Positions 1 through 6,769 of a stretch of DNA of 6,881 nucleotides are shown here, one piece after another. The translations under genes and the position numbers were made by a program. The stretch covers positions 1 to 6,881 of the forward strand of contig JAPSIJ010000118.1 of NCBI GenBank assembly GCA_031178805.1. The letters run 5' to 3'. Positions within the stretch are counted from its first letter, which is position 1, and the number at the start of each line of letters is the position of its first letter. The stretch comes from Cellulomonas sp. (GTDB taxonomy: Bacteria; Actinomycetota; Actinomycetes; Actinomycetales; Cellulomonadaceae). The notes below the pieces were generated by a model. That model saw nothing but the letters and a program-made list of their open reading frames with translations, was not told where the DNA came from and searched no databases.

Positions 1-590
1 ACCGGGCTGCCGTGGTCGGTCGCGACCGCACGGTGGTGCCGAACGAGTTCACGCTGGAGCTGTCCCCGGGGGACTACGACCAGGTCGAGGCGTGGGGCGC
101 GGAGGCCCTGGCGGACGAGCTGGCGGCGAACGTCACCGAGCACGCGACGGGCCAGCGGTATGCGTTCGTCGGGCCGGTGACGGTGGCGTTCCACGAGTAC
201 GAGGACCTGGAGACCGGCCGGTTCCGGGTGAAGTCCGCGACGGTGCGGGGTGCGGCCGCCCCGGCGACGTCGGCGGCGCCGAGCCCCCGGCACCCGCTGA
301 TCGACATCGACGGCCAGCGGTACCTGCTGACCGGGCCGGTGACGGTCATCGGCCGCGGGTCCGAGGCGGACATCGTCGTCGACGACCCGGGCGTCTCCCG
401 CCGGCACCTGGAGATCCGCGTCTCGCCGCAGGGCGTGGTGGCCTCCGACCTGGGTTCCACGAACGGCCTGTTCGTCGAGGGTCACCAGGTCCCGGCCGCG
501 ACACTCCTGGACGGCAACACCCTGACGATCGGCCGGACCCGCATCATGTTCTGGACGGGCGACGGCGACGGACAGGACCTGGACGAGTGA
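1..590 (+). CDS. fhaA: FhaA, DUF3662 and FHA domain protein (5' partial)
   Basis: Phosphothreonine-reading adaptor of the PknA/PknB pathway; in mycobacteria FhaA is linked to control of peptidoglycan synthesis. The open frame (codons from base 3) runs off the left edge, so the true start is not visible; the GTG at base 12 is not a credible start because the DUF3662 domain is already under way there. About 80 residues of the DUF3662 end are visible (LLAPNEY-like motif seen as VVPNEFTLELSP), then an Ala/Pro linker of only about 15 residues, then a C-terminal FHA domain (about bases 297-557) with the canonical IGRGSEADI, SRRH and GSTNG motifs that bind phospho-Thr. It ends at TGA 588-590, 21 nt before fhaB. 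Mycobacterial FhaA has a much longer low-complexity linker, so this version is compact. The family call is secure; the total length cannot be known from this window. Confidence 0.94.
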   Translation, partial: RAAVVGRDRTVVPNEFTLELSPGDYDQVEAWGAEALADELAANVTEHATGQRYAFVGPVTVAFHEYEDLETGRFRVKSATVRGAAAPATSAAPSPRHPLIDIDGQRYLLTGPVTVIGRGSEADIVVDDPGVSRRHLEIRVSPQGVVASDLGSTNGLFVEGHQVPAATLLDGNTLTIGRTRIMFWTGDGDGQDLDE

Positions 591-611
591 GCAGCCACAC
601 GAACGGCACGC

Positions 612-1109
612 ATGAGTGAGCTGACGGTCACCCTGCTGCGGCTCGGGTACCTGGTCCTCCTGTGGGCCTTCGTGCTGTCCGCGATCGGGGTGCTGCGCCG
701 CGACCTGTACGGGACGCGCATCGTGAGCCGGAAGCGGCCCGCGGCACCGGCGCCCGCACCCGCCCCCGGCGCGACCCCGCCGGCCCCCGCACCGCAGCGG
801 GGCCGGAACCGGCGCAGCGGCCCGACGCGGCTGGTCGTGACCGAGGGCCCGCTGCGCGGGACCACGCTCCCGCTGGGCGCGTCGGCGGTGCTGATCGGGC
901 GGGCCCCGTCCTGCACGCTGGTGCTGGACGACGACTACTCGTCCTCGCGGCACGCCCGGGTGTTCCCCGAGGGCGACCAGTGGCTGGTGGAGGACATGGG
1001 CTCCACGAACGGCACGTTCCTCGACGACCAGCGGGTCACCGACCCGGTGCCGGTGCGCGCGGGCGCGCAGATCCGCATCGGCCAGAGCGTCCTCGAGCTG
1101 CAGGGGTAG
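612..1109 (+). CDS. fhaB: FhaB, membrane-anchored FHA domain protein
   Basis: Small phospho-Thr-binding protein (165 aa; the M. tuberculosis FhaB/FipA is about 155 aa), involved in mycobacteria in cell division through partners phosphorylated by the neighbouring kinases. Residues about 5-27 form one hydrophobic helix (LVLLWAFVLSAIGVL core) followed by RRD and KR, so the C-terminal part should face the cytoplasm. Residues about 43-62 are a Pro/Ala linker. The FHA domain spans about 72-163 with G96-R97, S112-R113-H114 and S131-T132-N133-G134, the residues expected to contact phospho-Thr. ATG 612 is chosen because it is the only start codon between the in-frame fhaA stop and the membrane helix. 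No good Shine-Dalgarno lies before it, so translation may depend on coupling from upstream. The N-terminal helix and the VTEG...LIGRA pattern separate it from other FHA proteins. Confidence 0.96.
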   Translation: MSELTVTLLRLGYLVLLWAFVLSAIGVLRRDLYGTRIVSRKRPAAPAPAPAPGATPPAPAPQRGRNRRSGPTRLVVTEGPLRGTTLPLGASAVLIGRAPSCTLVLDDDYSSSRHARVFPEGDQWLVEDMGSTNGTFLDDQRVTDPVPVRAGAQIRIGQSVLELQG

Positions 1110-1117
1110 CGGGGACC

Positions 1118-2437
1118 GTGAGCATCGCGCTGCGCTACGCCGCCCGGTCCGACGTGGGGCTGGTCCGGTCGAACAACCAGGACTCCGCCTACGCGGGGCC
1201 GCACCTGCTGGTGGTCGCCGACGGCATGGGCGGGCACGCGGGCGGCGACGTCGCGTCGTCCGTCGCGATCGCCGCGCTGGCGCCGCTCGACGGCGAGTCC
1301 CACGGCCCCGACGACGCGCTCGACGAGCTGGAGCGCGCGCTGGAGGAGGCGCGCGAGGAGATCATCAGCCGCTCCGAGACCAACCCCGAGCTCGCGGGCA
1401 TGGGCACGACGGTCACCGCGATCCTGCGGGCCGGCAACAAGCTCGCGATGGTGCACCTCGGCGACTCCCGCGGCTACCTGCTGCGCGACGGCGTGCTGAC
1501 GCAGGTCACCACCGACCACACGTTCGTGCAGCACCTGGTCAACACCGGCAAGATCACGCCGGAGGAGGCGGAGCACCACCCGCAGCGCTCCGTCGTGATG
1601 CGGGTGCTCGGCGACTTCGACGTCGACATCGCCCCGGACCTGTCGGTGCGCGAGGCGCGCCCGGGCGACCGGTGGCTGCTGTGCTCCGACGGCCTGTCCG
1701 GGTTCGTCAGCGGCGAGACGATCGCCCGCACGCTGCACGAGCTCACCGACGTGGACACCTGCGCCGAGCGGCTGGTGCAGCTCGCGCTGCGCGCCGGCGG
1801 CGGCGACAACGTCACCGTGGTGGTCGCGGACGTGCTGGAGCTGGACCAGGTCCGCGACGGCGCCGGTCCGACGACCAACGCGGTCGTGGTCGGCTCGGCG
1901 GCGATCTCCCGCAACCGGCCGACCTCGGCGGCCGACGGGCCGGCCGCGCGCGCCGCGGAGCTGTCCCGGCAGGCCGCCGCGAGCACGCCCGGAGCCGGGG
2001 TGCCGGCGGTGACCGAGCACGACGACGAGGACGACGACGCCGCGGACCGCCGCGCGCGCCGCAGGCGCCGGGTGCGCACCCTCGTGCTGACGCTGGTCGG
2101 GCTCGTGGTGGTGGCCGGCGCGGCCTTCGGCTTCTACCGCTGGACGCAGACCCAGTACTACGTCGGCGTCGACGAGGACGTGGTCGCGATCTACCGCGGC
2201 ATCCCGCAGTCGGTCGGGCCGCTGTCCCTGTCGGACGTCGTCGAGCGGTCCGACCTCGTGGTGGAGGACCTGCCCGCGTTCGTGCAGGACCGCGTCGAGC
2301 AGACCATCCACTCCGCCTCGCTGGCCGACGCCCGTGACCGGGTGGCCACCCTGGGCACCGACGCGGAGGAGGCCGCCGAGCCGACCCCGTCGCCGTCGCC
2401 CACCCGCCCGACCGCCTCCGCGCCGGCGGCGCCCTGA
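1118..2437 (+). CDS. pstP: PstP, PP2C-family Ser/Thr phosphatase
   Basis: Metal-dependent phosphoprotein phosphatase (439 aa) that reverses PknA/PknB phosphorylation. The cytoplasmic PP2C domain fills residues about 4-240 and shows the metal-binding series: NNQD (D22), VADGMGG (D35-G36), GMGTTV, HLGDSR (D116), LLCSDGLSG (D191) and GGGDNVTVV (D230). A low-complexity linker (about 245-300) leads to an acidic run (HDDEDDDAAD), then an Arg-rich run, one membrane helix (about 321-340), and an outer segment of about 95 residues: a folded-looking part (YYVGVDEDVVAIYRGIP...) followed by a Pro/Thr/Ser tail. GTG 1118 is chosen because it begins eight bases after the fhaB stop and yields SIALRYAARSDVG, the normal PP2C N-terminus; longer readings upstream run through fhaB in another frame. 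An AGGGG run at 1102-1106 is a weak ribosome site. The stop overlaps the rodA start (TGATG). Confidence 0.97.
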   Translation: MSIALRYAARSDVGLVRSNNQDSAYAGPHLLVVADGMGGHAGGDVASSVAIAALAPLDGESHGPDDALDELERALEEAREEIISRSETNPELAGMGTTVTAILRAGNKLAMVHLGDSRGYLLRDGVLTQVTTDHTFVQHLVNTGKITPEEAEHHPQRSVVMRVLGDFDVDIAPDLSVREARPGDRWLLCSDGLSGFVSGETIARTLHELTDVDTCAERLVQLALRAGGGDNVTVVVADVLELDQVRDGAGPTTNAVVVGSAAISRNRPTSAADGPAARAAELSRQAAASTPGAGVPAVTEHDDEDDDAADRRARRRRRVRTLVLTLVGLVVVAGAAFGFYRWTQTQYYVGVDEDVVAIYRGIPQSVGPLSLSDVVERSDLVVEDLPAFVQDRVEQTIHSASLADARDRVATLGTDAEEAAEPTPSPSPTRPTASAPAAP

Positions 2438-3936
2438 TGGCGACCGTGGAGGCGCACCGCGTGCGCGCCGGTCGCGGCACCGAGCTGGGGCTCATCGTCC
2501 TGGCCGTGGCCATCGCGATCTCCGCGTACGCGCTGGTCGGGCTCGGCGCCACCGACGAGCTCCCCGCCGGCGTGCTCGGCTACGGTGCGGGGATCGCCGG
2601 CCTCGCGCTGGTGATGCACCTGGTGCTGCGCTGGCGCGCCCCGTACGCGGACCCGGTGATCCTGCCGGTCGTCATCGCGCTGAACGGCATCGGGCTGGCG
2701 ATGATCTACCGGATCGACCTCGCCCGGCAGGCCCGCGGCGGCACGGAGATGTTCGCCGGCAAGCAGCTGGTGCTGTCGGCGGTGTCCGTCGTGCTCGCGT
2801 GCGTGGTGCTGGTCGTGCTGCGCGACCACCGGACGCTGCGCCGCTACACCTACACGGCGATGGTCGTCGGCCTGGTGTTCATCGCGCTGCCGCTGCTGCC
2901 CGGCCTGGGCGTGCAGATCAACGGCGCGCGCATCTGGATCCGCGCGTTCGGCTTCTCGCTGCAGCCCGCGGAGCTCGCCAAGATCGCCCTGGCGGTGTTC
3001 TTCGCCGGCTACCTGGTCACGCACCGGGACACCCTCGCGCTCGCCGGGCCGCGCGTCCTCGGCCTGCAGCTGCCCCGCCTGCGCGACCTCGGCCCGATCG
3101 CCGTCGTGTGGGCCGCCTCGATCGCGGTCCTGGTGTTCCAGAGCGACCTCGGCACGTCCCTGCTGCTGTTCGGCCTGTTCGTCGCGATGCTCTACGTCGC
3201 GACCGAGCGGCTGTCCTGGATCATCATCGGCCTCGTCATGTTCGCCGGCGGCGTCGTCGCCGCGACCGCGGCGTTCGGCCACGTCGCCGCCCGGTTCCAC
3301 ATCTGGCTGCACGCGCTGGACCAGGACGTGTTCGACCGCGCGCCCGGCGGCTCCGGCCAGCTGGTCCGCGGCCTGTTCGGCCTGGCCAGCGGCGGCCTGT
3401 TCGGCACCGGCTGGGGCCAGGGCCGCCCGGACCTGGTGCCGTTCGCCGAGTCGGACTTCATCATCGCCTCGCTCGGCGAGGAGCTCGGGCTCACCGGCCT
3501 GATGGCGATCCTCGTCATGTACCTGGTGCTCTGCCAGCGCGGGCTGCGCACGGCGATCGGCGTCCGCGACGGGTTCGGCAAGCTGCTCGCCGCCGGCCTG
3601 GCGTTCGTCATCGCGTTCCAGTGCTTCGTCGTCGTCGGCGGGATCACGCGGATCATCCCGCTGACCGGTCTGACCACGCCGTTCCTCGCGTACGGCGGCT
3701 CGTCCCTGCTGGCCAACTGGATCGTCGCGGCCCTGCTGCTGCGGATCTCCGACGACGCCCGGCGTCCCGCGCCCGAGCCGGGTGGCGAGCTGCTGCACAC
3801 GCCGTCCGGCGGCATCCCGCTCGACGCCGAGGCCCGCAACCCCGTCGCGGTCGCCGGCCCCGCGGACCCCCCGCGCCCGACCGACGACCAGCCCACCGAA
3901 CAGCTCCGCCGCACCTCGGGAGGTGGCCGCTCGTGA
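2437..3936 (+). CDS. rodA: RodA/FtsW-type SEDS peptidoglycan glycosyltransferase
   Basis: Polytopic inner-membrane SEDS protein (499 aa) that polymerises lipid II into glycan strands together with a class B PBP, here PbpA encoded next door. About ten to twelve hydrophobic segments are visible between residues 16 and 436. Family marks include LGVQINGARIWIR with LQPAELAKI (about 157-184), QSDLGTSLL (about 235-242), GLFGTGWGQG (about 321-329), and PFAESDFIIASLGEELG (about 335-351), whose D340 aligns by motif with the essential Asp of E. coli RodA and FtsW. PLTGLTTPFLAYGGSSLLANW (split over about 408-428) is the usual C-terminal signature. A polar tail of about 62 residues follows. The start ATG 2437 overlaps the pstP stop by one base and has no strong Shine-Dalgarno, which suggests coupling. 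RodA and FtsW are hard to tell apart by sequence; the symbol rests mainly on the conserved gene order. Confidence 0.95.
   Translation: MATVEAHRVRAGRGTELGLIVLAVAIAISAYALVGLGATDELPAGVLGYGAGIAGLALVMHLVLRWRAPYADPVILPVVIALNGIGLAMIYRIDLARQARGGTEMFAGKQLVLSAVSVVLACVVLVVLRDHRTLRRYTYTAMVVGLVFIALPLLPGLGVQINGARIWIRAFGFSLQPAELAKIALAVFFAGYLVTHRDTLALAGPRVLGLQLPRLRDLGPIAVVWAASIAVLVFQSDLGTSLLLFGLFVAMLYVATERLSWIIIGLVMFAGGVVAATAAFGHVAARFHIWLHALDQDVFDRAPGGSGQLVRGLFGLASGGLFGTGWGQGRPDLVPFAESDFIIASLGEELGLTGLMAILVMYLVLCQRGLRTAIGVRDGFGKLLAAGLAFVIAFQCFVVVGGITRIIPLTGLTTPFLAYGGSSLLANWIVAALLLRISDDARRPAPEPGGELLHTPSGGIPLDAEARNPVAVAGPADPPRPTDDQPTEQLRRTSGGGRS
3918..3926 (+). promoter_or_regulatory. Strong ribosome binding site of pbpA
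   Basis: GGGAGGTGG lies inside the end of rodA, six bases before GTG 3933. It is the best Shine-Dalgarno match in the window and fixes the pbpA start, which overlaps the rodA stop as GTGA. It implies that pbpA is initiated efficiently on its own as well as by coupling. Confidence 0.8.
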
Positions 3937-5390
3937 ACACCGCCCTGCGCCGCCTGGCCACGGTCGTCGTCGTGATGTTCCTCGCCCTGCTCGCCGGCAC
4001 CACCTGGGTGCAGTTCGGGCAGGCCTCGGCGCTGAACAACGACCCCCGGAACGTGCGCACGCTGTACCGGGAGTACGGCAAGCCCCGCGGGCCGATCATC
4101 GTCGCGGGCCAGCCGATCGCGCAGTCGACGCCCGTGGACGACCCGTTCGGCTACCAGCGCTCCTACACCCAGCCGGAGCTGTACTCCACGGTCACCGGCT
4201 TCTACTCCGTGGTGCACGGCGGGACCCAGCTGGAGCGCGCGATGGGCGACGTGCTCACGGGCGAGGCCGACTCGCTGTTCTGGACCCGGGTGCAGCAGCT
4301 GGTCACGGGCGCGCAGCCGCAGGGCTCGTCCATCGAGCTGACGCTGGACCCCGCCGCGCAGCAGGCCGCCGTGGACGCCCTGGGCGGCCAGCAGGGCGCC
4401 GTCGTGGCCGTCGAGCCGTCGACCGGCCGGATCCTCGCGATGGTCTCCACGCCCGGCTTCGACCCGAACGCGATGGCGACCCACGACACCACCGCGGCCA
4501 ACGCCGCCTACCAGCAGCTCGTGGGCGCCGAGGGCGACCCCCTGATCAACAAGGCCACCAGCGAGAACTACCCGCCCGGGTCGACGTTCAAGCTGGTCAC
4601 GGCCGCCGCCGCGCTGGAGTCCGGGCAGTACACCCCCGAGTCCGTGCTGGCCGCCCCGCGCGAGCTGACCCTGCCGGGGACGTCCACGACCCTGCCGAAC
4701 TTCGGCGGCTCGACCTGCGGCGCGAACGACCAGACCACGCTGACGAACGCGCTGCGCATCTCCTGCAACACCGCGTTCGCCCAGCTCGGCGCGGACCTCG
4801 GCGACGAGGCGCTGCGCGAGCAGGCCGAGCGGTTCGGCTTCGACTCGTCCGACCTCACGGTGCCGATGCGCGTCGCCGCGTCCACCTTCCCGGCGGACCT
4901 GAACGCGGCGCAGACCGCGCTGTCGGCGATCGGTCAGGAGTCGGTCCGCGCGACGCCCGTGCAGATGGCCATGGTCGTCTCGGCGATCGCCAACGGCGGG
5001 ACCCTGATGTCGCCGTACCTGGTGCAGACGGTCCGCACGGCCGACCTCGACGTGGTCAGCGAGGCGGAGCCGCAGGAGCTGTCCGAGGCCGTGTCCGGGC
5101 AGACCGCCCAGCAGCTCACCGACATGATGGTCGAGGTCGTCGAGTCCGGCTCCGGCACCGCGGCGCAGATCTCCGGCGTCCGGGTCGCCGGCAAGACGGG
5201 CACCGCGCAGACCGGACGCGACGGCGAGTCCCCGCACGCCTGGTTCACCGGGTTCGCCCCGGCCGACGACCCCCAGGTGGCCGTCGCGGTGATCGTGGAG
5301 AACGGCGGCTCCGTCGGCTCCGAGGCCACCGGCGGCCGCGTCGCCGCCCCCGTCGCCCGCGCCGTGATGCAGGCGGTGATCGGGCAGTGA
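3933..5390 (+). CDS. pbpA: PbpA, class B penicillin-binding protein (transpeptidase)
   Basis: Peptidoglycan DD-transpeptidase (485 aa; M. tuberculosis PbpA is about 491), anchored in the membrane with its catalytic domain outside. Residues about 9-24 are the single N-terminal membrane helix after MNTALRR. The dimerisation region starts with the class B mark RGPIIVAG (about 52-59). The transpeptidase domain (about 150-483) has all three active-site motifs: S217-T-F-K220 (nucleophile, within YPPGSTFK, bases 4581-4592), S277-C-N279 (base 4761) and K421-T-G423 (base 5193). No PASTA or glycosyltransferase domain is present, so polymerisation must come from the partner RodA. C262 and C278 flank the SxN motif, as in mycobacterial PbpA. 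GTG 3933 is chosen for its strong upstream ribosome site, the overlap with the rodA stop, and the immediate membrane helix. The stop overlaps pknA (GTGA). Confidence 0.97.
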   Translation: MNTALRRLATVVVVMFLALLAGTTWVQFGQASALNNDPRNVRTLYREYGKPRGPIIVAGQPIAQSTPVDDPFGYQRSYTQPELYSTVTGFYSVVHGGTQLERAMGDVLTGEADSLFWTRVQQLVTGAQPQGSSIELTLDPAAQQAAVDALGGQQGAVVAVEPSTGRILAMVSTPGFDPNAMATHDTTAANAAYQQLVGAEGDPLINKATSENYPPGSTFKLVTAAAALESGQYTPESVLAAPRELTLPGTSTTLPNFGGSTCGANDQTTLTNALRISCNTAFAQLGADLGDEALREQAERFGFDSSDLTVPMRVAASTFPADLNAAQTALSAIGQESVRATPVQMAMVVSAIANGGTLMSPYLVQTVRTADLDVVSEAEPQELSEAVSGQTAQQLTDMMVEVVESGSGTAAQISGVRVAGKTGTAQTGRDGESPHAWFTGFAPADDPQVAVAVIVENGGSVGSEATGGRVAAPVARAVMQAVIGQ

Positions 5391-6769
5391 GGCCGGCTCC
5401 CGGCGTGGTGCTCGGCGGCCGGTACCGCCTCACCCGCCAGATCGCGGTCGGCGGCATGGGCGAGGTCTGGGCCGCGCACGACCAGTCGCTGCAGCGCGAC
5501 ATCGCCATCAAGGTGCTGCGCGAGGAGTTCGCCGGCGATGCCGGGTTCCTCGAGCGGTTCCGCACCGAGGCCCGCAACGCCGGCTCCCTGTCGCACCCCG
5601 GCATCGCCGCGCTGTTCGACTACGGCGAGCAGGACGGGTCGGCGTTCCTCGCCATGGAGCTCATCGTCGGCGAGCCGATGAGCGACCTCCTGGAGCGCGA
5701 GCCCGTGCTGCCGCCGCGCCGGCTGCTGCCGATCCTCGCGCAGACCGCGCGGGCGCTGCACGCCGCCCACGAGGCCGGCGTGGTGCACCGGGACGTCAAG
5801 CCCGGCAACATCCTGATCACGCCCACGGGCAAGGTGAAGATCACCGACTTCGGCGTCTCCCTGTCCAGCAACCAGGTGCCGATGACCGCGACCGGCATGG
5901 TGATGGGCACCGCCCAGTACCTGTCCCCCGAGCAGGCCGTCGGCGGTCCCGCGACCGCGGCGTCGGACATGTACGCGCTCGGCATCGTCGCGTACGAGGC
6001 GCTCGTCGGGCACCGGCCGTTCACCGGGCCGACCGCGGTCGACATCGCGGTCGCGCACGTGAACACCCCGGTGCCGCCGCTGCCGCCGTCGGTCGACCGG
6101 CAGATCGCGTCCCTGGTGATGCGCCTGCTGTCCAAGGACCCGTCGCAGCGGCCGTCCAGCGCCGAGGACCTCGCGCGGATGCTCGACGCCCTGGTCCCGC
6201 ACACCCCGGCCCGCGGCAGCTCGCCGGTCTCGATCGTGCCCGGCCGGTCCGCGACCCCGGCGCCCGCCGCCGCGCCGTCCGGGGCCTCCCGGCCGGACGC
6301 CCGCGCGACCGCGGCCGGGACGACCGGTGCCCGGCCGAGCGCCGCCGGCGCGACGCGGGTGCGGGGTTCCGCGACGCCGGCCGCCGGCGGGGGCGAGACG
6401 GCGCCGCCGTCCTTCGACCCGCGCACCGGGCGGCCCACGGACGGCTCGCCCGGCCAGGCGCCGACCTACCGCGCCACGCCCCGGGCCGGCGCGCACAGCC
6501 ACCCGACGACCCGTGCGCACGCCCGCGTGCAGGCCGGCGCGGGGCAGGGGCGGTTCAGCGTCCGCTGGCCGCTGCTCGTGCTGGCGGTCCTCGTGGTGGC
6601 GCTCCTCGGCGCCGCCCTCGCCGACCGCCTCACCGGTGCCAGCGCCCCCTCCGGGCCGGACGCCACCGGTGGGTACACCCGGGCGGAGCCCGCGGGTGGG
6701 ATGATCTCCGAGCACGTGCCCGGCGCAGCCGCGCCGGACGCGCGAACGACGACAGCGAAGGACGCCTAG
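5387..6769 (+). CDS. pknA: PknA, transmembrane Ser/Thr protein kinase
   Basis: Hanks-type eukaryotic-like kinase (460 aa) acting on cell-shape and division proteins. The kinase domain (about 12-270) shows the ATP loop AVGGMGEVW, IAIK with catalytic K42, E61 in the C-helix, H134-R-D136 with K138 and N141, D154-F-G156, and SPE (180-182) where APE is usual. The activation loop carries T167 and T169 in TATGMVMGT, matching the paired autophosphorylated Thr of mycobacterial PknA. Residues about 271-393 are a Pro/Ala/Thr-rich linker, about 394-412 one membrane helix, and about 413-460 a short outer tail with no PASTA or other recognised domain. GTG 5387 is chosen because it overlaps the pbpA stop by four bases and gives MRPAPGVVLGGRYRL, the usual PknA beginning; AGGCGG at 5371-5376 is a modest ribosome site. 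Gene order and the missing PASTA repeats distinguish it from PknB. Confidence 0.96.
   Translation: MRPAPGVVLGGRYRLTRQIAVGGMGEVWAAHDQSLQRDIAIKVLREEFAGDAGFLERFRTEARNAGSLSHPGIAALFDYGEQDGSAFLAMELIVGEPMSDLLEREPVLPPRRLLPILAQTARALHAAHEAGVVHRDVKPGNILITPTGKVKITDFGVSLSSNQVPMTATGMVMGTAQYLSPEQAVGGPATAASDMYALGIVAYEALVGHRPFTGPTAVDIAVAHVNTPVPPLPPSVDRQIASLVMRLLSKDPSQRPSSAEDLARMLDALVPHTPARGSSPVSIVPGRSATPAPAAAPSGASRPDARATAAGTTGARPSAAGATRVRGSATPAAGGGETAPPSFDPRTGRPTDGSPGQAPTYRATPRAGAHSHPTTRAHARVQAGAGQGRFSVRWPLLVLAVLVVALLGAALADRLTGASAPSGPDATGGYTRAEPAGGMISEHVPGAAAPDARTTTAKDA
6757..6762 (+). promoter_or_regulatory. Ribosome binding site of pknB
   Basis: GAAGGA lies within the last codons of pknA, six bases before GTG 6769 and nine before GTG 6772. 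Either spacing is acceptable, so the site supports the pknB start region without deciding between the two adjacent GTG codons. Confidence 0.65.

Noticed and set aside
588..614. Stop readthrough fusing FhaA to FhaB
   Set aside because: The two genes share a frame and seven sense codons separate them, but nothing around the TGA suggests programmed readthrough, and FhaB has its own ATG directly before its membrane helix.
662..1117. Extended N-terminus for pstP reading through fhaB
   Set aside because: The extra residues are Arg/Pro/Gly-rich noise in an alternative frame of fhaB; the PP2C domain begins immediately after GTG 1118.
2191..3798. Long open frame on the minus strand (535 codons) opposite rodA
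   Set aside because: Its product is a low-complexity string of Arg, Gln, Asp, Glu and Ala typical of antisense frames in GC-rich coding DNA, with no motif, and it covers clearly real genes on the + strand.
2334..3932. Long upstream extension of the pbpA frame
   Set aside because: The sequence before GTG 3933 in this frame is Arg/Pro/Ala shadow of rodA; the real start has a strong ribosome site and a membrane helix right after it.
3192..5237. Minus-strand open frame of 681 codons opposite rodA and pbpA
   Set aside because: The same codon-position artefact: repetitive Arg/Gly/Val/Leu composition, no domain, and complete overlap with conserved genes.
6230..6530. Possible DNA repeat or insertion in the GC-rich pknA linker
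   Set aside because: The stretch is in frame, with Pro/Ala/Thr-rich coding content normal for kinase juxtamembrane linkers, and no clear repeat unit or terminal inverted repeats.
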